From Cyprinodon diabolis (Eukaryota > Chordata > Actinopteri > Cyprinodontiformes > Cyprinodontidae): a DNA stretch of 64,000 nt. Under the pieces are notes generated by a model, which worked only from the letters and a program-made list of their open reading frames with translations, had not been told where the DNA came from and made no database searches. Each line of letters opens with the position of its first letter. Position 1 is the stretch's first letter. Where the stretch lies: positions 15,589,655 through 15,653,654 of the forward strand of contig CM060081.1 in assembly GCA_030533445.1 (NCBI GenBank), read 5' to 3'. Both the position numbers and the translations under genes were made by a program. This document shows positions 51,465 to 63,995 of the stretch, piece after piece.

Positions 51465-51545
51465 GGCTTAGAAAACATGCAAATGGAACCAGACGAACGG
51501 GTCCACCCCTTAGAAATGGGCAGTCGTTTGGGTTCTTTGTTAGCC
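51465..51545 (-). mobile_element. Short piece of repeat family R beside the L2 tail
   Basis: AAAACATGCAAATGGAACCA, then ACGGGTCCACCCCTTAGAAA, then GTCGTTTGGGTTCTTTGTTA. It is colinear with 38387-38453, the inverted repeat in the kcnk15 intron. Confidence 0.65.
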
Positions 51546-51549
51546 AGAT

Positions 51550-54500
51550 AATTCATGAGGAATATACCTTCTTAAAATTTGTTTTTTATAAAGATATCAG
51601 ATTTTTAACTCTTAAATAGATAAATATGGGATTAATGTAACTATTGTACAGTATGAAATATTGGATGTGATAAGATGGCCTGATGCACAGTATTGTTTGG
51701 GATATAACATGGTAACATTTCACAGTAAGCTATACAAAATTTTATTAGATACTAGAGAACGCCTACAAACCTAATAATGAACTAATGGGTAGTTAAGCAA
51801 TACTTACTTAGGCACATCCAGTCTTATTATGGGACTACTGCTTAATTATCTGGAAAATATAATAAATAAACAGGAATAAATAAACAGGAAACAATGTGTA
51901 CTTACCAATGAAATCAAATAGAAATGAATAAGGAACAAATAGATAGTTAACCAGTACTTGTTAAGGGACTACTAGTTTGTTACCACAAAATTAGAGTAGA
52001 AATTTGTAGTGTTGGTTCTGAATAAACCCAAAACTTGTAAAGTCACAGTTTACAGAAAACTTCCTTATTTGGTATCAATTTATTGCCTAGCTATCATATT
52101 ATAGAATTTGTTGCGTTATGTATCATATTGAGTAGTTACAAGGAACTATTCACTACCTACTCAGTACCTGACCAATGACTAATTTTTTTAGTACCCTAAA
52201 GTAAAGTGAGATATCATCCAAGTTCTTACAGAGGAACCTTTCATTACTTAATCACTACTTGACCACTAATATTTTTGTTTACCCTAAAGTACCTTTGGTG
52301 TGGTACAATGGCTTTAGCTGGATAAGATTCCACATAATAGCTTAGAAGTGGCTCTTACCTAATCTTCACTGCTGTCACGTTGTTTCGAAGCCTGTTGTGT
52401 TGCACTTGGACTCACATTAAAAAACACACGTTTCTCTTGGACTCTCAATACTGTATACCCACAGCTTAAAAAGCTCTCCCCTCATATAGGCCGTAGGCAA
52501 GGATGGAACCCAAGGCTTTCTTGCTGCAAGGCATCAGTGTTACAAACAGCACCGCCATCCAGTCTACTTTTTTGACTCTTCAACAGTAATTCACACTGCT
52601 TAACCGACATGGCTGCACAAGTAATCTGGATAAAAATTATAATAGAAGAGGAAGGATAAAATATCCATATGGATAACCCTTTCAAACAGAAATAAAAATC
52701 TTAATTATGGTGGCTTGTATAAAGCTAGATTTAGGGAATTAAAACAAATTTTTAACATTGCATTTTTCTTGTTGCCAAGTACTCTTGTACTGATTGGTGC
52801 AGCAGAGTTGTTATTTCCTGGCACATTTACATATTGCAATATTTTTCCCCAAATATCTTTTAATGATGCATCTTCTACCGTCAGCAGAAAGGTATAGTAG
52901 AAAGGATTTAACCATAATAATCTAGGTAATTGTTACTTAATATGTAAAGGACATCTTAAAATCACTTGCATTGATTCAGTCCACTAAAATTATTTATTTC
53001 AATGGATAGTTTAGAGATGCTCCAATCTAAATTTGATGTTGTAATTAGTTCAATATCAGCGATTAGAAAAAGTAATCCGTCATCTAAAATCTCCGCTATT
53101 ATCATGCTGATAGAAACACACCGCTTCTGTTTAAAGCTTATGTAACATATTGTTACTAGTAAATGAGACAGTTATTCTCAATCCAATTATAGTTCACTAC
53201 CTCTCTATGTTTGAGAAACGTCAATTGATTTAGCCATTTCTTATATTCCAGACAGCAAATTCAGTAAAAATAAAAAAAGTATGCATGTATGATTCGTGCT
53301 GATATTACACTGGGTCAATATCTGTATCAGTCAACATGGAAAGCTGCAGTATCGGTATTTTGTCAAAAAAATAAAAAAAAGTATTTGGACATACCTGGTT
53401 TGCATATGCCTTTAACAATGTGTGTATTTTAAGGCTGCGAAATGCAATTCAAGGTTACTTACCTGCCACTGTTATTGTAAATTGCATTATATGCACTCCA
53501 TTGATGATATGCTTGTGCTTAGCTCAGAGTTGATTAGATGCCAAGTTCAGCTACCTTCCTGATATCATCTGTTCTGAAACTTCTCTTCTCTGAGTAGAGA
53601 AGAGTGTCCTACCTGTCTTTCTTGTTAGGGTAGGACAGTCATTCTATTTGAAATGTGGTCCTGTTGGAAAGTGTTTGCTCTGAGGGACTTCACCACAGCA
53701 CTTATGTGTTGTCACATCTCATATGCTGCACAGCGCTTTCAGCTGGTTCAGCTGGACTTTAGCTAATTTTTCTCTAAAAGCAGCAATGTTTACATTCAGC
53801 TTGGCCATGTTTCGGATGAGTAATTCGAGTGCAAAGAAGGCTACATATTATACTGCTGCTAAGAAATACAAATGCCACCGTAAAGCTTATGGTTTTAGTC
53901 CATATTCTTTTTCCCCTGTTGATGCTGAAATTTTTATTTTCTAAAACATTGGTGTTTAATGAAAGCTTGGGGGTCCTCTACTTTATTTTGGTGTCCCTTT
54001 TTAAAATTCGCTGCAGACCATTCCACTGAGTACCTAGTTCTGCATGTAAACATTCAGCTCCCACGTGTCCAGATACAAAACATTAGTTAGAAACATTCGT
54101 GAATGGAACGGGCAGGGCTGTACCAAATATTTTAATTGCAATAAGTGCACTGTCACAGCCCTATTATCTACTGATAATGATGTTGTTGTAACCCTTGCAC
54201 AATATTTTGATAATGTTAGATTTTCTTTTGGAAATATTTTTATAAACTCTATAATCATCTTTAAACCAGTAATGTTTGCACGTGTTTGTGGTGGTCTGCT
54301 GCACACAGTTGCAATAAAGAATTCACTGAAGTTTGTGTGGCTGTAAAGAAACAAAATGTGAAGCACTCTATATACCTAGAAGTGTAAAGTATTCATACTA
54401 ACATAGCAATCCCTCATTCTCTTTCAAGATACCTGTACAAAGCAAACAGAACTTTCCATTAACCCCACCATTCAGAGTTGAATGTGGAACTCAATCATCA

Positions 54501-54870
54501 AAGCTGCATGTGTGTGAATCCTCAACTGAACTAAAAGGAGGTTCTGCCCTGAGAGGCTTGAGGGTAAATAATTCATTTTATTTTTAGATGTTTTTTTCTT
54601 TGTGAACAGATTCTGTTAAGTCATTACAGTTGCATGCTGGTCTTTCATGTGCAGGCAAAGGGGATGGAAGGCTACGGCTGAAACAAACTGCTGGTTCAAG
54701 CTGAGTGCAGCACGGCTAACCAGCTTTAGTATGGCAGAATTATGAGCTGGACAGTCAGAGCAGGAGCTGCATTCATGAATGAATGACTGAATAAGTGTTC
54801 TATAATAGTGCTTAGAGTTTTTGGTTATGGGGAAGTACGGCTGCCTGTGTACATCCACTGGCTTCCAGCA
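51550..54870. other. Intergenic sequence, no gene recognised
   Basis: AT-rich. A short antisense SINE head lies near 52520-52560 (TTTCTTGCTGCAAGGCATC). The rest shows nothing I can support. Confidence 0.4.
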
Positions 54871-54879
54871 GGAGCTGGG

Positions 54880-55340
54880 AGATATGAGTTATTTCCTAGG
54901 ATACTGCATTAAAAAAGCAAAATGCATTTTCTGTGACTCACAACAAGCATAGTAAAAGACAGACAAACAAAGACGAGCTGCAGTTTTAAGACGAATTAAA
55001 TCAGCAGAAGCTAGGGTTCATTTGCAAATCATTAAGAAAACAGACATCAATAGAAGCAAATTGGTGGGATAATTGCTCATTAGCTTTAATTTTCAGTCAA
55101 TTTGCACTTGTGTCAAAATGAAAAGGCTGTTTTTGCCGAGCTCGTTTTCTTCTTCCATCAGACAATGTGTCTGGCATGCTGTCTTCTTGACATTTCATGT
55201 CAAAGGGATCAAGCTGCTTGCTGAATAACATTTTAAATTGGACCATAAAAGAGTCTTTGAGGCATCTGTCTTTGCACAGGGATGCAGATCGTTGACGATG
55301 ACATTCTCAGTCACTGACAACAGAGTTAGAAAACAAATTA
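54880..55340. other. Repeat-free block, possible conserved non-coding element
   Basis: Balanced-complexity sequence with an octamer-like ATTTGCAAAT near 55020 and clustered homeodomain-type words (GATAATTGCTCATTAG, CTTTAATTTTCAG). It has no frame and no repeat similarity. The appearance is enhancer-like only. Confidence 0.3.
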
Positions 55341-55344
55341 GGTG

Positions 55345-57040
55345 AATCATTTCTGTGAGAGGACACGGGGCATGGTAAACCTACAAACTATCTGGTGAGT
55401 AAAATCAGTTTAAACATTGCATCTATGTTCCGTTTTAATATCAAAGGATGGTTATTGATACCCCTCTGCAGCAGAAAGCATGGCATGAGCACTGTTATGC
55501 TTTTATAGTATTTTCTGTTACTCTTTAGAGAGTGCTGCTAAGCAATGTTTACAGCCCAGAAGCCCCACTGATGAAATCTTTTGGCTAATTGATAAATCAC
55601 TTTGATCCAGACTGAAATATCTTAGCCACTATTTGACTTTTGTACAGAATGTTATGATCTCCACAAAATAAAAACTATTACTATTTGGCTGATACCCTGA
55701 ATTTCTAAGTAAAACTCAATAAACCACCATAGTTTGGGAATAGAGTCCAATCCTCCTAATGATGTTTGCTGCAAAACATTTCATCATCTAACAAGCCAAC
55801 AGCTGGATGGGATGCTATGAATTTGGCATGAATATTCAAGGAGCTGTTCTGCTCAGTCGGTAACTTGTAAGGCAGACACTAAAACTGAAATCAATACATC
55901 TTAGAGTAAACACAAAAAACAGTTAAACTGGTCATTATGAAGTTGCAGTAAGAAGCAAAATGGTCTGATACAAAAACAACTAATATATATATATATATAT
56001 ATATATATTTTTTGCAACATTTGAGTCCATAGATTCAAATTTTGACTGTGTTTTTAGTCCACAGCTGGTTGGCTTTTTTAAACGAAACTTTGAAGACATT
56101 CATCCCTAATAATATTTAGTTAAAGATAATCAACTGTAAAATGCAAGTAAAACTGTGTGATTGACCAATGCTCAGGAAGACTCAGCAAGGCTGAGGAAAG
56201 GATGCATGCTTCAAAAAGTGTACCTCCTGTAACTTGACATTGTAATTTGCAAACATGAGCAAGCCAGTTACGGTTTCAATTTTATGATCTGAGAAAAATA
56301 AGATTTGAGATCATAGACCATCGTATACTGGTAGGACGAGTCAAAGTGAAGCAATCATGCTAAAAAAAACTTGCTGTGCCACTGCCACACAACTTTTGCT
56401 TCAAATGATACTGGTGTGGATATTTACACTCATCTAAATGTATCTAATTTGAACTACTTGCAGATTTTCAGCTAGAAGAATCCATTAAAGACTAAAAATT
56501 ATTATGGCGCTCCTGTCCCTTCTAACTGGAACCTTAGATTTTCCTGTTTTGCTTGGCAGCACCTTGAACCTTTTTTTACCTGTTACCTTTGGGTTACATA
56601 AAGGCATACTGTTTGACTTCCGTTTGGGAAACTGCACATCAAATAAGTCATGTTCAGCTCTTTCTTCCCCAGAACATTGTAGAATTGTAAAAGAGGTCTA
56701 ATGTTTGCCTCGAGCAGCAGAGGCAGAGAGTGGCTGCTGAGGTGAATCACACTCCTCAGTTCTCGTTTTTCGTTTGAGACAGCGGACAAAGAAATTATCA
56801 AAGTTGCCTGCCAGTTGCTCTCTGCTCTGTTGTACCAGAAAACAAAACAACAGCTTTCTCAAACACGCCTTTTTTATCAATACCATCTTGGAGATAAACC
56901 CAAAAACTGGAGAAAGAAGTGCAGAGTAACAAATGGTGAAGTGAATCTCTTTTTTTTCTGCAATAAATAAATACTAAATACTATTTTAAGAAAATTTATT
57001 AAATAAAATCTTAAATATGTGACCTGAATTTGCATTTAAA
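55345..57040. other. Intergenic sequence with a short (AT)n tract
   Basis: An (AT)n microsatellite lies at about 55983-56009. No gene is supported. A frame at 56504-56701 has no coding signature. Confidence 0.4.
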
Positions 57041-57049
57041 GGGATTTGT

Positions 57050-57370
57050 AGGACTACCATTTGTTGCTGCTACAGCTACAGGTCTTTTTGGATGTTTTCA
57101 TCAGTTTCAAACAATTAAAGACATACATATATTTATTTTTCCTTCTTTCATTCTTTGCTCAACCAGTTTGACATTGGTGATCTACATACTTTGATCATAA
57201 CTGTTGCTCTTTATTTTGGGTCATTGTCCTGTAGACAGGTAAGCCTCCCCACTATTCTTTTTGCAGAAACTAACAGCCTTTCCTCCAGAGTTGTCCTGTT
57301 TTTAGCTCCTTCCATCTCCCATAAATATATTTACCGCAGCATGATGCTGCCTAATACCATGATTGTCTGA
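57050..57370. mobile_element. Degenerate teleost DNA-transposon-like repeat
   Basis: GCTACAGCTACAGGTCTTTT, GGGTCATTGTCCTGTAGACA, CTCCTTCCATCTCCCAT and GCAGCATGATGCTGCC occur in order, as in a widespread fish repeat. Shares its start with 46545-46850. Confidence 0.55.
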
Positions 57371-57634
57371 TGGACTGAAAAGGGAATTACGAGACATTTA
57401 AAGAACTGCTTGTTATTTTCTAAACAGATGGATTCTCTCATTTAATAATTTGAATCCTGAAGGCTTCCATGTGCATAATGGATTTAATTAACTGGTATCA
57501 GAGTAAATGGAGTGAATACAAACTCCCACCTGTGCTTAATTTGCCAAAAATCTTAAAGACCGGTTGTTGTTATCCTGCCGCTTCACAGTTATCTACTGTA
57601 AGCTTTCATAAGATGCATGTTTTTAGTTGTAACA

Positions 57635-57955
57635 TAACATCCATCCATTTTCCGTCACACTTATCCCTGTCAGGGTCATGAGGGGTACTGGTGCCTATCT
57701 CCAGCTGTCTACAGGTGAGAGGCGGGGTACACCCTCGGCATGTCACCAGTCTATTGCAGGGCAACGCAGAGACAAACAGGACAAACAGCCATTCACACTC
57801 ACACCCAAGGAGTGTTTTTGGACTTTGGGAGGAAGCCGGAGTACCCGGAAAGAACCCACACATGCACAGGGAGAACATGCAAACTCCATGCAGAAGATGA
57901 GAGCTAAATGAATTGAACCTGTAACCTTCTTGCTGCAAGGTATTAACTGCTCCAC
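57635..57955 (-). mobile_element. tRNA-derived SINE, reverse orientation
   Basis: Reverse complement of the SINE type at 14677: CATCCATCCATTTTCCGTC tail first, then CCAGTCTATTGCAGGGCAAC, then ATGCAAACTCCATGCAGAA, then a mutated B-box and head at 57915-57955. Confidence 0.85.
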
Positions 57956-57959
57956 TGTC

Positions 57960-58855
57960 TGGAAGATAACATAGTCACTATGCCAGCTAAAGTTCTGTTA
58001 AAGGTCACAAACCTGAGAAGGACATCTGTGTTTGTTTTAACTTCTTACTACTTTTAAATCCTTTTATGCAGCACCACAAAAACTTTTACAAATGCATTTC
58101 CTTCTGTTAGTTGGACTGATTCAGAAGTTGCTGCCGGAGCAGAATTTGAATGAGTGAGATAAGAAAAATGAAATAAAAAAAGCAGCACAATGGCCTTCAT
58201 GGCTGTAGATAACAAATGTATCTCTTTTTTTTCTTCTTATTTTCAATCGCACTGAGAAGGGAAGAAAAGAAAAAAGGACCGTCAGAAAGAATGGTTCCCA
58301 CTGGAGATATGAAACCCAATTTATTCATGCTTCTTTAGTTCGGTGGAGTAAAAGACTGACAACAGAGTGATGTGGCACATCTGTTAATCTTTCTAAATGA
58401 GCAACTTGTCAGATCTTTGCTACGGCCTCTGCACTAAATAATTTACTGCACTTCAGTTTTTACTCCATTTTTCGTCAACTGTGAGAAGCTCAAATTATTG
58501 CTACTGTGTCATGCCTCCCTTCATACACAGCCATGCTCATTAAAAAGCAGCCTTTAGGGAAAAAGATAAACAAAAACACCAGGAAAGAAACTTTCATTTC
58601 ACAATTGGAGCCATCATTTTATACTTCTGACATAAAAGAGATTCATTGATATGTGATCGCTAGCTCAGACTGACAGTAAGTGAGCTTCAGAACAAATTAT
58701 TCATCAGCATGAGAGCAGCATTTTGGTGTTTGTTAGCAATTTTACAATATAAGGGATGGTTGCAGAGGCAGCTGTGAAGAAATGATTATAATAAATGAAT
58801 CCCTAATTATTTATTTATAAATAGTCTCTATGTACTGAAATATTCCACATCTCAA
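57960..58855. other. Intergenic sequence, partly possible regulatory DNA
   Basis: No gene. 58380-58750 is repeat-free and of balanced composition (GCACTAAATAATTTACTGCA, TGCTCATTAAAAAGCAGCC), so it is a weak candidate for conserved non-coding sequence. Confidence 0.3.
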
Positions 58856-58860
58856 TAATG

Positions 58861-59415
58861 GCATTTCCCTGGACAGGGGTGAGCGGTAGGAACAGCCTCA
58901 CTAATCTGAACCAGAGTGGTGTTCTGTACAGTTTGTCCATAACGAACACCATGTTCGAGATCAAGGGTATCCATAAGTGCACATGGCACCAGAACACCCT
59001 AGGCTGGTGGTTGATGATTCACTTTGTAGCTGTGTCATCTGATCTTAGGTCGCGTGTCTCGGACATGAAGAGAGTTGCTGAGCTGTCAACTGATCACCAC
59101 CTGGTGGTGAGCTGGATCCGCTGGCAGGGGAGTAAGCTGGTCAGACCTGGCAGGCATGTTGTGAGGGTCTGTTGGGAACATCTGGTGGATCCCTCTGTTG
59201 GTGCGGCCTTTAACTACCACCCTCCCAGACAAGTTTCTACCAGATCCCAAAAGGAGGTTGGAGATATGGAGTGAAAGTGGTCCATGTTCTCCTCCCCCAT
59301 TGTCACTGTGGCCATTAGTAGCTTTGGCCGTAAGTTTTCGTGTGCATGTTGCCGCGGCAATCCCCGAACACGGTGGTGGCCCCTGGACGTAAGCGATGCT
59401 GTAGAAAATGTTTAA
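58861..59415 (+). mobile_element. RTE-like LINE fragment (endonuclease part)
   Basis: Frame similar to 26745-27330: GVSGRNSLTNLNQSGVL, SITNTMFEIKGIHKCTWHQN, then [16 protein letters not shown], then CWEHLVDPSVGAAFN, then NPRTRWWP after a TGA near 59272. Both ends are truncated and several residues are lost relative to the longer copy. Confidence 0.85.
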
Positions 59416-59419
59416 AAAT

Positions 59420-59967
59420 AACAATATTAACAAAAACTGACTGTCCATGGAAACATACTTTGTTTTTAGTTTAGTTATTATGAGACTTTAAACGGATTTT
59501 AGAAATATTTTCAAGTTCTCTAGCAGATGCAATTTTTTTACTGAGCCAATCACTCTGTATTTAATAAAATATTTCCTTTAAGTTAGCATATTTCCATCTT
59601 CCATCTGGGTTTGGAAATACTTAAAAATTGAAAAGGAGATTTTTTGGATAATATATTCTAAAATAACATTTATTAAAAGAGAAACAAATCAGCACAAAAA
59701 TAAAACATAAACTGATGAACACAGCAATTTGTAATAATTTAAACTCAGCTGCTATGAATCAGCTACCTATTATTTAACTACCAAAGTAAGACTAAACATA
59801 CAACTCACTGGCTATTTTTTTTAGAAACACTTAGTCAACACTGCTGTTTTGATGCGCTATACAAATAAAGATAATGATGATGAAGATGATAATGATGAAC
59901 ACTGGTTAGACACTGGAAGTGGGTCAGCTACTCCAGTCTAAACCTGTATATAAGGAATTAGGAACCT
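59420..59967. other. AT-rich spacer
   Basis: A GATAATGATGATGAAGATGA low-complexity stretch lies near 59870-59900. No gene. Confidence 0.4.
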
Positions 59968-59972
59968 ATTAT

Positions 59973-60356
59973 TGTCAGGGTTCTGCCCTCTGATTAGGTT
60001 TATTTATACTTGTTTTCTATCAGCATTTAGTTTTTGAGTTACTCTCTGTTGCCCCTTTGTGCTTGTTTCTTTTTCCCCCTTGGCTTCCCTCTAGTTAATT
60101 CCACTCACACCTGCTCCATATTCAGCTCATTAGCCAATCCTTTGTTCTTCCCCCTATATATAGACCACCTCTGCAGTCACTCATTGCTGGTTTGTTGTTG
60201 TTTAGTTGCTTCTTCATCTCTGGCTCCCCACATGAGTGTTCCCTGACGTTTTCTGTTTGTATTTTGCCTCAGTTTACGCATTAAATCTACAAGACTCACC
60301 TCTGCCTCCTGATCTTTGCATTTGGGTCCTCAGGAAATCTCCACACAACCTTTACA
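59973..60356 (+). mobile_element. Solo LTR with 5-bp target duplication
   Basis: Begins TGTCAGGGTT and ends CCTTTACA, flanked by ATTAT (59968-59972 and 60357-60361). CCAAT (60134-60138), TATATATA (60155-60162) and ATTAAA (60280-60285) appear in promoter-to-terminator order. Its 3' part matches the solo LTR at 42044-42505 in reverse. Confidence 0.78.
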
Positions 60357-60361
60357 ATTAT

Positions 60362-61955
60362 ATCATGTTGGCCGCACCAAATACTGATCCTAAATGTTGA
60401 AGCACTAATTGAAGCTCATTGCTCTTGTCCAATATTGGTAAATGTGTGAATTGTACTCTTGCTTTCTGCTCTGTCATATTTAGTGAAGATTCTTTTGTTT
60501 TTTTAATTGGATATTTGAGCTACTATTCCCTTTTAATCTTCTCAAATTAGAATACTTTTCATGTCACCTTTTACTTTAGCAATGTTTTGTCTGTAAAACT
60601 GCTGACCATGTTTTATTTATTTATTATTTTTTTAATCCTCTGTAAACATAGATGGTGGTTGTCTGTGAAAATCCCTGCACATTCCATTCAGATATTCATG
60701 GAATCCTGGCACCAAAAAAAACAAACAAAAAACAACCAAACAAAAAATAATATCCATTTTGAAAAAACTCCTGTCTTCCTCATTCTGATGCTTGGGTTGG
60801 CATAGAGAAAGTTGTCTTCACCATTGCTATGCCTTAATTTAGGAGAGGCTGCCATTTGATTGGCTGGTTCCCTGTTTTATTAAGCAAAACACTACAACTG
60901 GACTCCCCACAAACCCGAAGTATCTGCCCGGATTAGGGATTATTTTACCTTTAGTGGTGTTTCAGGTGGCCAGTGGAGAGCAGAGTCAAGCTAAGGCCGT
61001 ACCAGTATTCATTTAAAACACCTGGTTCCAATCTAATCAGCCAGAATGTAAAAGGAGTATCTCTTTAATGGCATCTGGAAAAGCTTCTAAACCTTTCATT
61101 GTTAGCTCACCTTACTTCCTTGTTACAGTATATGCCAACTTATTAATAAAGATGTTGGATTTTAAGCTCCATCACTGGAAACCTCAATGTTCCTCTGCAC
61201 TCACTCTCCAAACAAATTTTCCACCCTCTAACACCACTGTCTTACTGCGGCGGATCCTGTCTTCCGGGTTCTGGGATTTACCTCATTTACTCTGTAGGTC
61301 TGATCACACATTCCACTTAACTCCACCTTTACATCTTGCTACACATCTTTAGATAAGTATCTTTCCTGGACCAAGACCTGATCAATGGTTCAAGAAACTT
61401 TTGGGCATTTTCTTCCTGCCACCTTAACAAGACAATGATGGGTGCAGTCAATGTCCTTGGCTTGTGAAACAACTGGGTTTCTGTTCAAAAAGGGGTGAGT
61501 TTTGAAAAAGGTTGTGCTAATGCTGTCAGGAGTATATTCTCTTTGACATCAGGATCTTAGAGGTGTTCCAATTTGGTTCCAAGCAGTACCCAGTAATTTA
61601 TTCTCATTGGAAACTTAAGCTAAGCTCAATTCACTGGTGTGTGGATGCTATGGATGCTATTTAATCTATACAAGTATTTAACATTCAGAAGATATCAGTT
61701 CACCAAAGCTTTCAGAATAGAAGCTGTCATGTCGGCCCTTATTACATAGCTGAAAGCAAAGAAAATATCCCTTTATAGTCCCACGGGTGGGAAATCTGTC
61801 CTCTGTGTTAACCCATCCCTCAAAGAGAAGTGTGCTGCCACACTGGAATTGCACATGGGGAACAATCTGGGTTCAGGAGTACCTGAACTAAATCTCCAAT
61901 TTAGTAAATGTCATGGTGCTTTTTATACTAACAATCTGTTAATTAAAACGTTTTA
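60362..61955. other. Intergenic sequence, no feature recognised
   Basis: An AAAAAACAAACAAAAAACAA tract lies near 60714-60745. Chance frames only. Confidence 0.4.
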
Positions 61956-61964
61956 AAGGAGGGG

Positions 61965-62140
61965 CGTGCAGGTGGCGCAGTTGCTAGTGTGCACGACCCA
62001 TGTATGGAGGACTTAGTCCTCAATGCGGCCGAGGACAAATCTGGCCTGTGGTCCTTTTGTCGCATGTCTCTCCCCCTTGCTCGTACACCCTTTCCTGTCA
62101 GCCTACTGTCAGAAAAAATTTTTTAAAAGGACTGCAAAAC
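61965..62140 (+). mobile_element. tRNA-derived SINE of a second type
   Basis: AGGTGGCGCAGTTGCTAGTG (A-box-like head), GCACGACCCATGTATGGAGG, CTTAGTCCTCAATGCGGCC, then CGCATGTCTCTCCCCCTTGC and CTTTCCTGTCAGCCTACTGTC. The B-box is damaged. Unlike the SINEs at 14677 and 57635. Confidence 0.75.
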
Positions 62141-62144
62141 AGAA

Positions 62145-63270
62145 GTTTAGTTTGGCTTAATTAAAAATCAAGCTACTCACCAAAAAAAAGGTACAGGAGG
62201 GAAAAGAGCATTTTTAGATTAAATATAGTTTAAAGGAGTATGCATTTTTTAAAGTTATACAATGCATTGATCTTCATAAGGAAAAAAAATAGTCCTTTCT
62301 CAGCCATCCTTTCTTCTCGTCATGAAATCCTTTCCTTCTTGTGAAGCTCTTCTGTTTTTCATTTCCGAATATAATAATTTTAATATTCCATCAAGTGTGT
62401 CTTCTTTGCTGGTCTGCTGAGCAGGAAGCAGACGTATCCATCAGCAGGGCTGCGCCTAACATCTATCATCAGAGGTCTGCCTGACACACACAAACATACA
62501 CACCCCCACACACACATGCACATTGGTAACTGCTTGGTATTCCAACTGGGTGAACATTCACATCATCCTATCTACACTATTGTTTTTGATTAGCATATAA
62601 TGCATCAATTACTTCACTTTCACTAAACAAAAGCCACCACAAGTTTTGTTTCCAAGGCAACAGTGGAGAGCACTGGCGGCTAGAGTAAATGAGTTTGGCA
62701 GTAAAAGTTACGTTGTGACAGTGGGAGCCAAATATAGGGCAGCAGCCATTGTCCGCCGGAGCTGATCCCAACATATGGAATGTGATGGGGAAGTGTGATG
62801 AGGGCTTGAGTGGCTCAGCTTAACAAAAGGAGCAAATAAATGCAAACATTGAATTCAGCATGTGACGAAAACCTCAACACAAAAGAAAAAAAAAAGCAGA
62901 ACACAAAACTTTTGCACATGGTACACACCTAAAGTGCAAAGAGACGCGAACACACTAACAGTCAACATAAGTATCATCTTGACATTTACACGATTTAAAA
63001 TGTCAGAGAGTTTATTACATTACATCAGACCCACTTCAACAGTTCGGTAAAGAATATGAGTCGCTGGCAGTTTATTCCCCACAGCTTTACTCACATAAGG
63101 ACAAGCTGTATATAATTACTCCCCAGAAATGTTTCCCATATATTTCAAAATGTCAGACAAAGTCCTACAGGATATAATTATAATCATTTGAGAGGAGAAA
63201 AAGAATAAAAGGGATATACAGTTTTGGTATGTTACAATAAACTAGTTTCAGGCTGTAGGTCCAATAGACC
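62145..63270. other. Intergenic sequence with possible regulatory block
   Basis: A CACACA-rich stretch lies at 62482-62520. 62600-62850 is repeat-free and GC-richer (GGCAGCAGCCATTGTCCGCC). No gene. Confidence 0.35.
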
Positions 63271-63272
63271 AC

Positions 63273-63788
63273 TTAAAGCTACAGTGTGTAATTTTTAGCG
63301 ACATCTAACGTCCAGACTGCAAACCGCAGCAACATGAACATCTCCCCCCACCGCTTCTCCCCCCCAACAGTACGGCGAGCGTTACGGGACAAAATGTCTT
63401 CCACGACGTCTGCATCACCTACCTTCTTAAGTGATGAGGTTTGTTTACATAGATAATTTTACAGATAGTATTCTCAGGCATAATACTGCCATCTATTGTT
63501 CAGTACCGTCTCAGTTCATCTCTCTCAACTTGCCGTAGTTACTTTCGAGCGTAATGGGCGATCTCACAATCGCTAGTTTGTTGGCTCTGCGCTGCCGTAG
63601 CGCAAAGATGTCTGCCTCCATGGCTGCGAGACCCGCTCCTATGTAATTATAAATAACGAATTCTGAGGCAACGCAAATATTAAGGTTAAGTGGCTGAGCT
63701 CGTAGATGATGATAAATAACATAGTTATGTATAATATATTAGATTTCTGACTGTATATCCCTGTAATTATTACACACTGTAGCTTTAA
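63273..63788. mobile_element. MITE flanked by TTAA
   Basis: The 16-bp perfect inverted repeat AGCTACAGTGTGTAAT/ATTACACACTGTAGCT is bounded on both sides by TTAA (63273-63276 and 63785-63788), a piggyBac-type target. The inside has no frame and resembles a widespread teleost MITE. One end base is shared between the TTAA and the repeat. Confidence 0.7.
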
Positions 63789-63902
63789 TGAATGGAGGTT
63801 ATTGTATCCAGCCATTCATGTGTGGCTAATACATACAACAAAATGAAAAGGTAACCTTCCACGATCCAACTTTCCACAAGTATTCTTGGTTTGAGAAATG
63901 AT

Positions 63903-63903
<1 letters not shown>

Positions 63904-63987
<84 letters not shown>
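63904..63987. repeat. (TA)n microsatellite
   Basis: About 42 uninterrupted TA units near the end of the window. Confidence 0.98.

Positions 63988-63995
<8 letters not shown>

Noticed and set aside
61068..61352. 94-residue frame
   Set aside because: No domain, no splice sites in good context and no codon pattern to support coding.
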